A stretch of 64,000 bases of DNA from Rachycentron canadum (lineage: Eukaryota; Chordata; Actinopteri; Carangiformes; Rachycentridae), in the NCBI GenBank assembly GCA_038496675.1, contig CM076669.1, forward strand, positions 9,348,260-9,412,259. The letters are read 5' to 3'. Shown one piece after another: positions 51,637-64,000 of this stretch. The stretch's first letter is position 1, and each line of letters begins with the position of its first letter. The translations under genes were made by a program, and so were the position numbers. Under the pieces are notes generated by a model. The model made no database searches. It saw nothing but the letters and a program-made list of their open reading frames with translations, and had not been told where the DNA came from.

Positions 51637-51712
51637 TTGGTGGTTTTCAAACTGTGAGACGCGACTCCCTAGAGTGGCACCAGGAAACCTCAGGGGACTC
51701 GGAAAATGACTG
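51637..51712 (+). mobile_element. Possible hAT-type end or derived repeat
   Basis: tggttttcaaactgtgagac followed by gcgactccctagagtggcac resembles the 'cagtggttctcaaac...gcgcctcccctagtggcg' opening of widespread repeats with hAT-like ends. There is no second end nearby, and the assignment is weak. Confidence 0.3.
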
Positions 51713-53136
51713 TAAACATCTGGTGAGCTAAAGTCTATGGATGTGACAGTGTTTGCATGCATGGGTGCATTGGACTAAGTTGGTCCATTTTTAGTACCTA
51801 GAGTGAGACAGGAGACAGAGCCAGGAGTGAGCAGAAAATCCCAAACCAACCACCTATGTGCATCAAATACGCAGCTAGGGCTCTATCACCTGCAAAATGG
51901 CTCAAAGTGTGACTATATAGGTGTGTGTATAATGCACATACATACTGAGGGGAGGCTCACCTTGAAAACCTCAGATTTAAAGCATTTCTCCCATGTGACA
52001 TTGCACCCTTTAATGAGCCAAAAAAAGATGAAACTAAGGAAGGATAGTGCTCTGATTCAGTCACTGAAACGTCAGGGATACTGACTCGGGTGGACTGTTG
52101 TTTTGCCATCTTTCACTGTCCGTGCGTCTGTCAGTCTACCTACCGACCTATAAGCGCGTTTTCGTCTCTGCCTCTGTTTGCTTTCTGCATGCCAGCCCAT
52201 CTGTTTGTCTGCGTCTCTGCTTGTCAGCATGCGAGAGGAGCAGATATCACACATTATCCTGTGACACAGCAATTTTCCTCCGGACTGTTGTTGGAAAAAC
52301 ACCCAAGCAGTTGAAAGGAGACGTGCAACTGTGACCCTTCCACAATGACATGGACTCAAGGGAAAGAAAAAAAAAAAAAGTTTTCTATGCAGATATGACA
52401 CTCTTCTCTTTCTGGTACTCGTGTCTCCTGCTTCCCTCTTGCCTGGTTCTGACTGTCTTTAATATAATTTATCTTGAGTTCAACCTCTCTCCACCGTGTA
52501 TCATTATATTCTCTTGTGCTACACTTGCATTGGTGATACAGTTTTATACTGGACATGAGATGATATAAAACTTTATAATAACTCCAATTAAATTGTTGTG
52601 GGCTCGAAAAATGTTCACACAGAAGTATACAAACGCAAACACAAAGCTCTGCTTTACTTTTGCACGGTCAAGCAAAGGCTAGTGGAGTGGATGCTGAAAT
52701 GGCACTGACTGCAGTAATTGCATTCTTTTGTGTTCTCTTCCTCTTACGGGATGTATTAAAAGATCAGAGGAAAGACAGCATCTGTGTGTGTGTGTCAGGG
52801 CTTTGAAGCTCCCTGTTGGCAGCCTGCTGCTGCAACCCCACACGCACGCACTCACACGAAAGGCACGTGTACTAGTACACAAGTCCAGGGACACATATGA
52901 CAAAAGTTCTGCAGATATACCTGCAGTGCACATGTCCAAACACACGTGAAAACACATTTCTCTCTGCATTAAACATATTTAAATACAGTTGCCGTTGCTG
53001 AGGCTGAAGGAGAGCGGCGTTCTGCGTCTTCCCTTTTCCTCCTTTCAAATATTAGTGCTGATTTTCCCTCCATTCCAGTTTTATCTTTCTGTCTTTTCAG
53101 ATTTGTCTTTGATCAGTCCGTTTCATCTTTCCTTCT

Positions 53137-53164
53137 CCCCCCCCCACCCCCACCCCCACCCCCG
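53137..53164. repeat. (CCCCCA)n C-rich tract
   Basis: A C9 run followed by three CCCCCA units. The minus strand is G-rich (four runs of five or more G), which could form a G-quadruplex. Confidence 0.9.
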
Positions 53165-53700
53165 GCATTGCCAATGTGACCCATGATCACTTACTTTTTT
53201 CTCAGTACAAAGACGATGGGAGCACTCACAGACATTAGCATACCCACTTTTATATCAAACTAACAAGATACCGAGTTTAAGTAAACAAGGGCTGGAAAAT
53301 TGGTTGTATTTCTGGGTAAAGTGGGTGCTGGACTGAGACAAGTGGGAGGGGACTGAAAATGGATAAAGGTTTATTGGGAGAGTTGTAAAAAGATAAAGTA
53401 GAAGGGAGGAAGTGAGAAAGGGGAAGTGAAAGAGGGGAGAGATGTATAATTTATTTCCTCGCCATTTCATTAAATATATATATGGGCATTAGAGCAGGGG
53501 GAGATCACCCTGACTTTAGTACAAAGGATCTACCGAGAGCTCTCAAGCTCATGTACACAGAGAGACGCACCCATGCATGCAAACACTGTCACACAAAAAC
53601 ACATCAACCGACACACACACACACTTCCTTGGCAGGGGAATCAACTATTACAGTGTCTGTCGGTCATTACGCCTTATTCCCCCAGTGATGGATGTAACAC

Positions 53701-53790
53701 TTTGTGGCGCTGCAAAATGTGTTTTGGAAATGTGTTTGGAATTGCTTTGTGGCACTGCTGAATGCTTTTGGAATGAGATCATAACAGGCT
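53701..53790. repeat. Diverged two-copy tandem repeat, about 45-base period
   Basis: tttgtggcgctgcaaaatgtgttttggaa (from 53701) recurs as tttgtggcactgctgaatgcttttggaat (from 53746), with small changes. Confidence 0.7.
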
Positions 53791-53862
53791 GAGAGCCACT
53801 GTAATACCATTGTGGAGCAAGTGGCAGGGCGCCGCTTCAGTGTAAGTGACTGATTGGTTGGT

Positions 53863-53864
<2 letters not shown>

Positions 53865-53936
<72 letters not shown>
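53865..53936. repeat. Long (GT)n microsatellite
   Basis: About 35 uninterrupted units after ggttggtggg. Confidence 0.95.
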
Positions 53937-53938
<2 letters not shown>

Positions 53939-55630
53939 ACATGTGTGGTGCATTTCTTATATTTGACAGCTGTAAATGTGCATAATATGGTAGATCGATG
54001 ATTAAGCATGTGTGTCACAGAGACAGTAAATTCACATATGTATTTATGTGTGACACTGACAATTTAGTGCACGTTTTCCGACGCTGACAACTGCGATTCT
54101 GCGCTAAGTGGGAGTGTTAGATGGTTTGTCACCTGCATTATGCTGTCAGCTGGAAACCCTGCATCTCAGAAGAATCTGATTTCCTCAGTGCACAGTTAAG
54201 AAGGCAGAGATTTAAAAAAAATCTTTTTTGGGTTTATCAGGCCAAATAAGCACAAGATTATCAGGCCACTTAAAAGCATCTGTCAATCAGAGAGAAAACC
54301 CCAGTGTGAGGACACTTGGTGACGCCAATCTGGACGAGCGCGTTTTACAGATTCCCTTTTAATACACCCCCATCAACATGAAGAGTGATCTGAGCGGCAC
54401 AGATATCATCAAACATTTTGATATTTACAACCTGACACTTGTAGGCTCTGGCCCTGAACAGTTCTGTGGCGTACGAGATATAAAGACAAACGGAGGCGCA
54501 CAATGACGCATCTACACCTCCCCAGTGTTTTCATTGGTGACACGTTAAAGTGACCTTTCTGATTTCAGCAGGACATTGTGTATTATAGCTTATCTGCACC
54601 TCGAAAGGACTTGAAGTGCAGAGGCATGTGTAACTGATGTGTACACACACACAAAAAAACGGAATTGTCGAAAAGTATGGCTGCAATCCCTGCCCAAACC
54701 CCAAAGGGCCCCAGGGCCATCCAGTATTAATCAATGGATGTCAGCCTCATCGATCCAGGGACATGGATGCCAGCCATGCATAGATTAGGAAGGTGTGATC
54801 CTTTGCCCTGTGACACAAGTTTACTTCACTTTACACTGACACACACGTACAAACACACACAAACAGCTCAGCTCAAAATTACCACAACTCAGCTAATTTA
54901 GACAGTAACACTCCTGCTATTATCAAACATTTACTTTGATTGTGTTTTTAAAAGCTTTTTTTTTTTTTTAAATTAGAAACCTCCAGTGTTACTTCACCTC
55001 CCTCTGAGTTTTCCCAAAGACATATTGTGGATCCCAGAAGAGCAGCTGCCAACCTTGACCCGCGTCAGTTGCAGCGTTTGTAGCTGGGCTGTTATACACT
55101 GAAGAAAGGTACAAGAGATTTTAAGTAATGCAGAAATAATTAATGACTACTGATAGCTGAAAGGGCAAAAACCATATGTCCGAAAGCCGGTGATCCCACA
55201 TGGGATGTGGTTGCAAACAAACTACAAATGTTCTACTCCAAGTCTTACTTGCAATGAATACTGAATTGAGCATGTTTAATTCAGGTTGGCACTGAATACT
55301 GAATTACAGAGAGAAGAAACACATTTATTGCCAAGGAGATGTAAGAAGGGATAAGGGGGCTGAGCATATCTAATGTGAGCACATATTAGTCAATGCATTA
55401 GGTGCCGAGCTGAGGGGACACATGAGGTGTTTCAAAATGAATTCATCACATACATCTTGGAGTAGGCTGAGCTAAGCCCTGCAATTCAGATCAATAAATG
55501 TACATTGTGTGTATGACAGATGAGTATGAGTATGAGTTTGTGTGTGTGTGTACGCAACATGTACTGTATTTGACAGTTGTTTTTTATTCCATGTGAGCAA
55601 CCATGCCTGTATCCCTAGCACACAGACACA
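53937..55630. other. Intronic DNA, nothing genic
   Basis: Unique sequence with a T13 tract near 54958. No coding signal or RNA gene. Confidence 0.6.
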
Positions 55631-55632
55631 CG

Positions 55633-55683
<51 letters not shown>
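55631..55683. repeat. (CA)n microsatellite
   Basis: About 26 units with one AAAC interruption and ACGC units at the left edge. Confidence 0.95.
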
Positions 55684-55684
<1 letters not shown>

Positions 55685-58600
55685 ATCCAGGGATGACACA
55701 AACATGAGACCAGGAAGATGCCCTTGGGTGAGCATGATTTCAGCCAGACTACTGCCTTGGACATGTCAGAGAGACAAATGTGTGTGTGTGTATGTTTGTA
55801 TTTCCCCAAAGATAACATCTTCCAGCCAACCACCACAAATGTTCACTTGAAGGCAAAAGAAATCCGTTTCTATGAAGCGTTTTCAAAGATTTGTGTGTGT
55901 GGGTACAGCATATACCATGTAACGGACATTTTTTTTTTTTTTTTTTTTTTTTTTACAGCTGCCAGGGCAAGCTCGACATTATGCCTAGTTTAGATGCAAT
56001 TCATCAGCATTGTACAACAACGTATCATATTATTTCAATATCACAACTTTTCCATACAAATAAAACATTTAAATAAATCAGTGTGTCTAGATTAAATGAA
56101 TACAGTACAAAATAGCACAGCTTTCGTTCAGGTTAGAAGACATTTATATGTCATCAGCATACTTCAAATTTGAATGGCTATAAATCTTTAGTAGTTTTTG
56201 ACTGAAATGAAAGCTTCTCATAGTGTGAGGCTAAGGCTACTTTGTATTACATGGAGCCCTTAAAATCCCTTGAATAAATAATGGGATTAATCACTTGCTG
56301 CACAAAAGACACAAAAAGAAATGTTCTGCTTCTTCTTAGCCAAGGGTGAATATCCAAGGTATGCATCCATTATTGGTTTTCTAGATTTGCTGTATTTATC
56401 AATATGACCTCCACACCTATTATATCTCAACTATTCAATATACATCAAATTAACCTTTACTACTTTGTGCCAAAAGACATTGCTGCAGACAGTTGATCTT
56501 CACAGAACTGATTCAATTCAGAATGATTAATCTCATGCTTAATGATTAATGGTAGGTCCCCATGTCATCCGTGGGTTAATGTACAGCAGGCAGGTCATCA
56601 CGACAAAATTAGACGCTTCAGGATGATCAGGACCTTTCTCTACTGCCGTAATAATCCGTTTGCTGTGCCACTAAACTATGGTATGTGGAATCATTCCAGG
56701 CAGCGTGTGCTTCACCACCATTTAACAACGGTTTAGTGTTAGGGTGTATTTCATTATTTAATTATCATTACAAATGAAACACATTTAAAAACTTTTTCAG
56801 TTCAATAGTGCGAGTAACGTTTTCTGAAAGCAGTAATCCCCACTGGTGTAGAGCTGAGACCTATGGATGAGAGGGTTTCACCCCGTATCATAACATATAA
56901 ATAACTTTTCTTCTATTGGGGTGGGAAAACAAAGTATGTTACGAAGGATTTTAGCTGTGGAAGTTACAGAATTATACGTGTGAACATTTGTGTGTCTGTT
57001 AGACTCGGCATTCCCATTTTTATGTATTGTGAAAATGGCACCGACACTGGAGATTCGTGGAAGAACGCAGTTGTGGATGGACCAACTTCCCACTGACAAG
57101 TAAGATGTATTCAACAGATACATGTTGCACTCACACTACATCCATGTGACTACAGCATGTGTTGAGGGTGACACTCCACGTATATAGTGGGTAGTCAAGC
57201 CGACCATGTAGCCCGCATCCACGTTCATACAAATAAGGAGACCTTGATGTTTCTGTAAGCTGACGGCCTCGGCCTTCAATGTTCTCCACAGTCTCTTGTG
57301 GTCCCTGTCATATTGTGTGCTTGCGTGTGCGCAGGTGCTCAAGAGTGAGACGTACACAATGGAGATATGTGCACATTTCGGAGCTCATTCACATCGCACA
57401 CGTAGCAATTATTAGACATCTGGGTGTTCATAAGTGTTCCTGTGTGAGAGCAGATGAGTCACCTGTGTGACTTTTGTGTACTGTGCACACATTTTTCTCA
57501 CAACCTGCCGTGTGCGTGTGCACAGGTGCACACCCTCCCAACCATCAGCGCCCATCACACTGGTTTACGCCCAGTGTGATGTTGCTGTGCAGCTCGGCTC
57601 CACTGGGCACTGAGAACCCTTCTGATGTCTCCTCCAGTACACCTGCCTCCACACATGAATATTTATGAGAGTACACCAGCAACCCAAAGTTACTAATTAT
57701 AATATTGTGCCGACTCAGCAAACCTGATTCGTATTCCCTCATGCCATCCCATCTTGGAAATCTTGTGCTTTGCCAGCTTGGAATCAGGAAGTATCCTCCT
57801 GCTGCTTATCATCAATATTTATGAACAAGTCAACAGACCAAGGAAAGTGTTTATTATAATACTGTGCAGACCATTATATGGCTGCACAGTTATACAGTAG
57901 CCTGTGTCTGTACCCGGCATAATCTGGAAATCTTTCCATTTTAGGTTCCAAAAGCTAGACCCAGACCCAGATGAAGGCATTAACATTATGTTCCCAAGTG
58001 GATTCAATTTCTCCATCCAAGTCACTGTATGTGTTCATTTGATTTATAGGTCAGTGCCTTTGGATCAAATCTGATTTTTAACAATTCTCGCGCTGAGACC
58101 GACGAAAAATGAAATCAGTAGCTTTTCAGCTCTTAGAATTTTTGTTGGTGAAAAAGATCTAGCTTGGAAATCCCATCATTTCCACCTTGTCAGAAGAACG
58201 TAAAGTATTTGATATGTAACTTAATATGTAACTGAAAAGGATGAATTTGTCCAAGTAGTGAATAATCAGAGCCAAAGCCTTATTAACGCATTTTGTTCAT
58301 ATTTTGTCATGCTAGAAAAAGTATTGCACACAGCCAAAGAAAACATCAGGAAAACAGAATAGATCTGGCCTTTTATATGAAAAGCATCATGTCCTTTCTA
58401 CAGGGTGAAACAAAATGCCGTGCACAGCAGATGGTGAGAATGCCAAAGGGAGAGAACAAAGCTACTTACTTCTCACAAGGTTACATGAAGGCCAAAATAA
58501 AGTTCCTACTCCTTCAGCATGTTTCTGCAGCAATGTCAGCTAGGTATTGTATGTTCCCGAGCGTCAGACCCACACAAAAAAAAAAAAATGACAATAAAAA

Positions 58601-61310
58601 ACAGCTACAACCCAAATGCATGTATGTGCAAATGCTCCCATATTATAGACCCCAAATATGACCACACACATCTACACAGAGACACGCCTACACACACAGT
58701 CAAAGCCTCTGCACCACGCACATCTCACCAGCAAGAGTTATTTTTAGAAAAATAACAGGGCTTTCCATGTTTATATTCTTTTCCCCAAAGTGGGGAATAT
58801 TTTGTTGATGCAGAAGTCCTTCACAAAGGAAGGAGGAGTGGGGGCTTGGGGGATTGCTGTATGAAGTAGATCTGAGAGACAGGTGGTGAGAATGCTAGAA
58901 CGAGACAGAAGGAAGAAGGAGAAAGTTGTTAACTAATCCCTAAAGTGAAAAAAAAAAAAAAAAATCATAAAATATAAATTCTGTAAAGTGCATATTAAGG
59001 GAACTGAGTTTTAAAAAGATGTCAGGATCTGACTTGCTAACTTACCCACATGAGGCACAGTGGAAACATTTATGTTTCAGGCTTCTAGCTGCTTCTCTAA
59101 TGAAGTGACAGTGGAATGAAATTCACCGTTTGTATCACAAATTGAGGAGTGAGTCATTAAAGACTAAATGTCGCAGTGAAGAATACTAATATTATAAAGA
59201 AGGACAAGGTATGGGGTGACAAGTGACAGAAATGAGAGTCACAATAATAGCCTGAGGAAAAGGAGAAACAAGTCTCATGTTTGTAGAAAAACATAACGGG
59301 GAATAAATTAGTTAAAGCAAGAGACTGAAAGTAGAAGCTAAAAGAAGCTGCATATGATTTACTTACTGCACAACTGACTTGTTGAACTCTTGCTTTAACC
59401 ATCTGTGAGGAAACATTGGCATGACATACCCCTCCATGTTACTCATGATCACTGTCACATTATGAAACCTAACCTCTAATTCACCAGGTGTTTTGGACGT
59501 TCGTGAGACAAGAGAGAGATGAGACTTTTTCTTGGATTTTTTTTGTTTTGTTTTCAGGGTGAAAATTAGCAACCTCTCTTGGTACATCAGTCACACCTTA
59601 GCTATAAATACTTGTTGCTCATTTATATTTGGTAGAGAGGTGATGTTCACAAGTTTGGCGACTCACCTGAAATAGACAGGCTGTGATATGGTGAGATTTG
59701 CAATTCCATTTTTTTTTTTTTTTTAAATATACTCTTTACTTCTGGCTGACGCACAATGTCTCTCTCAAGGACACTTCAGCAGGACAAACACGAGCAGTCG
59801 ATGATTTTTTAGAGCATGTCAGATTTGCAAAATCATAAGTGCTCATTTTCAGTCAGTTTGCCCTTTTGCAGGTCAATATTAGCCGCTTGAAAGGCAATAT
59901 AGCCTGGCATGAGATACCTCTGTCAATAACTCTCCTGCTTCAACACCACGGTATAAAAAAGGTACCCGGCTATTAAGGAAGAACCACTGATTCAGGGTTA
60001 AAGTCCTTCTTTAGACTCTTTGAGGGATGACAGCTTACAAGTTAGCATACCATAAGAAGAGCAGAGGCATTTCGGGTCAATGCTACATTTATTTTTAAGT
60101 CAATATAAAATATTGCAGGATTAAACATTGAGACAGTTTCAGTGTCATGCTAGACTGTCAACCATGATTTTTTTTTACATTGATATTAGATTTGCTCAGT
60201 GCTAAGAGCTGCCATTGTTTCATTGAACAGCAGTACTAATTCTGTAGCAATCCTCTTTTTTTTTTTTTTTTTTTTTTTTAGTGTAGGTCACTGTGACATT
60301 CTTTAAAATCAATGCAAGATGATGATAACAAATGCCTTAACTTTCAATATCTTGATCCACACTACTACGACAAGCTGGGAACATTCTGTACAGTATGAGC
60401 TCAGAGTTTTGAAGACACTTCATTACTGCTAAGTGAATGAAAATATTCTCTGTGACAGAATATAAAGTGAAACTGAGAAAAAAAGAGACTAAAAAAAAGC
60501 AGACTGGGCTTACAACACCTACTCATTTCCAACAAGACCTATGACTAGGTATGAACCTAGTATTATGAATGGACTGTGTATGGGATAAGGAACAATTTTT
60601 TTCCAGGTCTGAGGGCCTTCAAACTTCCTCATGTGGACATGCTCATACACAACAAACCAAAGAGTTGAATGCTAATTTAACATTAAAGAAACCACCCTCC
60701 AAATGCCATGGATAGTGCCGTTCAGCCAGGAGTGCAAAAATAATATTTATAAATGTCAATATTTAGTGGAAAATAATATCAACACAACCTTAAAAATAAA
60801 TAGGCTGTTACAGAACTGCAAGCTCTGACAGGAAGCACTGGGAGAAATCCCAGTGGGAGAAATGCCACCAGCCAAAAATGACATAATGTATTTACTGCAG
60901 CACTGTCAGCACAGCAATAAGAGCCCTGTTCAGATGCAAAGGCGTTCTGTCCACCGAAATACAAGCGCGCTGTTAATTTGAAACAATTACAGGAAGTGTT
61001 GCATTTGAGGCAACTTCTGAGGCTGAAAAAATAAAGATGTGTGCACATGTGAAAATGTGACTGATGAATTTTTGTGGAGCTCAATTACTTAAGTGTTATT
61101 AAAAGCTTAAAGTTTGTGTGTTGTGTGTTTTGTGTGTTGCGTGTTGTTTGCCACAAACCGGTATACACTGAAGTCTCCGCTCCACAAGCACGCCAGCCTA
61201 TTTTTGGATTAGCAGAGAAATCCGCAGAGTCGGGCACTGGCAACATAGTGAAGTTTGAGCAGGCCCCTCTGAACTGAATGACTACATCCATCTTTATTTA
61301 CAGTCTCTGG
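55684..61310. other. Intronic DNA, nothing genic apart from a hairpin and homopolymers
   Basis: T26 (55929-55954), A18 (near 58947-58964), T17 (near 59708-59724) and T24 (60256-60279) tracts, plus the 11-bp hairpin at 57553-57581. Otherwise AT-rich unique sequence with no recognisable frame. Confidence 0.6.
57553..57581. repeat. Perfect 11-bp inverted repeat (hairpin)
   Basis: Arms catcacactgg (57553-57563) and ccagtgtgatg (57571-57581) with loop tttacgc. Confidence 0.85.
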
Positions 61311-61556
61311 TACTAAGGCTCAGGAGGTCCACTAATCAGAAAGTTGCTGGTTCAATCCACTGCTACTCTACTCTGCAAGATACCGAACCCTAAAGTGCCT
61401 CTGATGGCTGTTCCGTCAGTGTATGAGTGTGCGGTGTATGGTAGAAGCACATTATGAGTAGCGGTAGCAAGCATTGTATGAATGTGTGTGTGAATGGGTG
61501 AATGGGGGTCTTCTATTGTAAAGCGCTTTGACTGGTCAGTAAGACTAGAATTTTAC
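61311..61556 (+). mobile_element. Degraded tRNA-derived SINE of teleost type
   Basis: A box A-like start (aaggctcaggagg), ccactaatcagaaagttgct, then box B-like ggttcaatcca at 61349-61359 sit where RNA polymerase III promoter boxes belong in a tRNA-derived head. The body follows with gatggctgttccgtcagtgt, gtgtgtgaatgggtgaatg and tgtaaagcgctttgactggt, and ends cagtaagactagaattttacca. This order is the one I know from a SINE abundant in percomorph fishes. The 5' end is worn, there is an insertion near 61431-61470 relative to typical copies, and no clear target duplication is seen. I leave the family name open. Confidence 0.8.
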
Positions 61557-62667
61557 CATGTAACTAACTCAAAATGAGGCTTTGTACTAAAATACCATAT
61601 GACCAACCTGTCAAGCAGAGGGTATTCAAAGTAAAGGCCCGCCTCTAATAAAGGACTGTTGCCTTCTGCATTTGAGGTAAAGAAAGGCCCCGGTCACTAC
61701 TGAAGGAAATATGTTGGAGGAAAAGTGTGCACTGTAAACGCTGAGCGATGACATAATAAAAACTGTTTGCGCCAAATCATTTTGAAAGAGCAACGGTCAG
61801 TGTAAAAAGTCCAACAATCAGCTGACCAGAGGTGTAATTTAATCACTCAGTCAGTCGTAGACATTTGCAGGTGTAGCACTGCAGCTCCAGCTAATAAATA
61901 ATGAGTGTTTACTACTTTTCAGTATACCGATCCATCTCTTTGAACAACGGCAAGAAGACAGGGAGAGAGATAGTGAGAGAGTGGGACTTGAAGGCAAAAG
62001 ACAGAGACTGAGAGATACATAAAGAGACAGCAATGGGGGACTGAATGACAAAGATCTTTAGCCTGCAGCCGTACAGCCAGCAATCCCTCTCTCAGCTCTC
62101 TACAGCTCTATCTGCTTCGAAGAATGAGCAGGATGAGATACCAGAGAAAGGGTTTATGGCTGGGCTGATGGTGCCAGTGCATCGACACACATATCACTAC
62201 ATCCTTTATATCATCAAGCTGTTTTTCTTCATGTCTTGTTGCTATCTACAGATATCACCAAATAAAATGACATATACCACAAAGGACAATATCATCCATA
62301 CCACCCAGCCCTGCTTGGTCTTTAAAGTAGACTTCACAACATATCTTTGATGAACAAATCTCTATCAACACAATCATATGATTATTAACACAACTATCCT
62401 CTTGTAACTTATGCTGTTTAGCTGGATTTTTACTGGTTATACGCCAAAAAAAAAAAAAAAAAAAAAATGAAACTGCAGATCAACTCAAACATTAAAATGG
62501 CTTCCCAAACTCTCCGCTCATTTATAAATGGATTCAGAAAAAAGAAAACTTGTAAATGATAAAAATAAATACTATCGGTTACAGTTTATCACCTGGCCAC
62601 AAATCAAAACTGTGGCCAAAAATAAGAGAAACCCAACCACTGGGGTGGTTCAAGGGGGAGATAGAGA
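61557..62667. other. Intronic DNA, nothing genic
   Basis: Purine-rich around 61950-62035 and an A22 tract at 62446-62467. The sequence ends in GAGATAGAGA at the gap. Confidence 0.6.
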
Positions 62668-63067
62668 NNNNNNNNNNNNNNNNNNNNNNNNNNNNNNNNN
62701 NNNNNNNNNNNNNNNNNNNNNNNNNNNNNNNNNNNNNNNNNNNNNNNNNNNNNNNNNNNNNNNNNNNNNNNNNNNNNNNNNNNNNNNNNNNNNNNNNNNN
62801 NNNNNNNNNNNNNNNNNNNNNNNNNNNNNNNNNNNNNNNNNNNNNNNNNNNNNNNNNNNNNNNNNNNNNNNNNNNNNNNNNNNNNNNNNNNNNNNNNNNN
62901 NNNNNNNNNNNNNNNNNNNNNNNNNNNNNNNNNNNNNNNNNNNNNNNNNNNNNNNNNNNNNNNNNNNNNNNNNNNNNNNNNNNNNNNNNNNNNNNNNNNN
63001 NNNNNNNNNNNNNNNNNNNNNNNNNNNNNNNNNNNNNNNNNNNNNNNNNNNNNNNNNNNNNNNNNNN
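62668..63067. other. Assembly gap (400 N)
   Basis: A run of undetermined bases entered from gagatagaga on the left and leaving into a (GA)n array, so at least part of it is probably the same array. Confidence 0.99.

Positions 63068-63119
<52 letters not shown>
63068..63119. repeat. (GA)n microsatellite after the gap
   Basis: About 26 uninterrupted units starting at the last N. Confidence 0.95.
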
Positions 63120-63122
<3 letters not shown>

Positions 63123-64000
63123 AGCTGACACAGCAACGCGTTGATTGATGTGACAAGAGCCAGACTCTTGTGTCACACATACACAAACGGCCACATGTGT
63201 GTTTTACAGAATAGGCGTGCGCTACCTCCACCAGCGCGCACACACAAATATCCAGTTCAATGCCCCTTTGGTCCCGAGGGCAGATCAGAGGTCGCTGCGT
63301 CATCAGAGCTGACTGTCAAAAAAATAAATAAAAAACTGAAAAATAAATCTGCATTGAGCAGAAAAAGTGATATAAAGGAGAGGCAAAAAATGTGAGACAC
63401 CATCTCAGCTCAGCTCCATCAACAAGCTCTCTGATAAAGTGATTATTTAGCAGCTGAAAGCACCTAAAAGATACAGGTGATAACAAGCAGTGGTGAGAGA
63501 CTGCAGGCAAACATATCCAGAGGTAGTCCAGTAAACTGAGAAGCACAGTGAGTGGCGGTGTGGGCTGCTCGTTTCTGTCCTGTTTCTTCAGGCACACTGA
63601 GGGATGACGCCGTGAGATGTAAAATCTGTCTTGGAATTTCAATGACTAACTTTCTCTGTGTCTCTCCTACCCAAATCCTCTTAACCCCTCCCCTGCTAAC
63701 AAACTGCCAATCTAACCACTCCTCTCACTATCTTTCACAAAACTCTCTCTCTCTTTCTGCCAGATCCTTGTCTCTGTCATCCATCCATCCCTTCTTCCCT
63801 CCGATACAAGCTTTTTCACTCAAACTTTCTCAAACCCACTTTGCTCTCTCACAGTCTTTCCATCCATCCACCCTCCCAGTTTATCCACTCTGCACTCACA
63901 CCCCTTTTTGCCTCTCATCAGCCCCCCTCACAACTCCTGCCCAGCCTCTCTCAGCTCCTCTCAGCCTCTTTCCTCCCTGTCAGGGGCCATTAGTTCAGCC
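63120..64000. other. Intronic DNA, pyrimidine-rich to the window end
   Basis: Unique sequence to about 63640, then C/T-rich with CCATCCATC words (63781-63790 and 63859-63873) up to the end. No preceding receptor exon is visible. Confidence 0.6.

Larger units (their letters stand above)
47234..53864. other. Intronic DNA, nothing genic apart from noted repeats
   Basis: Holds pyrimidine-rich stretches (47740-47940), a C12 tract (about 48323-48334), a small tandem (48842-48873), two interspersed repeat copies listed separately, T22 (51249-51270) and A21 (51409-51429) tracts, and a C/A-rich run at 53137-53164. The minus frame at 48807-49421 (204 codons) is the longest gap-free frame in the window. 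It crosses an interspersed repeat, has no recognisable domain and is not called a gene. Confidence 0.6.
32159..64000 (-). other. grm8: Upstream intron of the grm8-like gene (5' part off the window)
   Basis: Everything right of the exon acceptor is read as the intron between this exon and the preceding one. The preceding exon should encode the first roughly 170 residues, including the signal peptide and the serine-rich glutamate-binding segment. No minus-strand frame here resembles that sequence, so the preceding exon is taken to lie beyond 64000. The intron holds microsatellites, transposon relics, a SINE, a polypurine region and one gap. Confidence 0.75.

Noticed and set aside
53577..53792. 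Overlapping short plus frames at a CA-rich patch
   Set aside because: Three frames are open at once over a tandem repeat, which points to composition and not selection.
62528..63194. Frames of about 190-206 codons across the second gap
   Set aside because: Mostly N and (GA)n; not protein coding.

Overview
This window looks like a piece of a ray-finned (teleost) fish chromosome lying almost entirely inside the introns of one large gene. The evidence is a vertebrate-type metabotropic glutamate receptor exon with canonical splice sites, very dense CA/GT, GA and TA microsatellites, relics of teleost-type Tc1 transposons, a degraded teleost-type tRNA-derived SINE, and two assembly gaps flanked by simple repeats. 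Nothing resembles a bacterial, phage or plasmid gene layout. Almost all open reading frames are chance frames through introns or microsatellites.

The only host coding sequence I can support is one 217-nt exon on the minus strand at 31942-32158. It encodes part of the extracellular glutamate-binding (Venus-flytrap) domain of a group III metabotropic glutamate receptor and fits mGluR8 (grm8) best. The gene reads right to left. Positions 32159-64000 are therefore the intron upstream of this exon, and positions 1-31941 are the intron downstream. Both introns run off the window, so each exceeds 31 kb. I recognised no other receptor exon.

The downstream intron (1-31941) holds a LINE C-terminal fragment (about 5400-5700, minus), many microsatellites, a 370-nt gap between (TA)n and (GA)n arrays (12492-12861), and a nearly end-to-end but decayed Tc1-like transposon (19071-20280, plus). 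It also holds paired long CA arrays around 29.5-29.9 kb. The upstream intron (32159-64000) holds copies of teleost interspersed repeats (34820-34925, 49030-49125), a 0.7-kb polypurine region (about 37995-38710), a deleted Tc1-like copy (45270-45500), a solo pair of Tc1-type inverted ends (47178-47233), a degraded SINE (61311-61556) and a second gap of 400 nt (62668-63067). Several perfect or near-perfect hairpins (34414-34452, 38933-38961, 47136-47162, 47178-47216, 57553-57581) exceed what random sequence of this length should give.

I found no new multi-gene system. The items most worth a second look are the receptor exon's unusual residues, the hairpins not explained by transposon ends, the complex sequence at 38860-39260, and the transposon relics. 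Repeat-family assignments come from memory of typical copies, without a database search.
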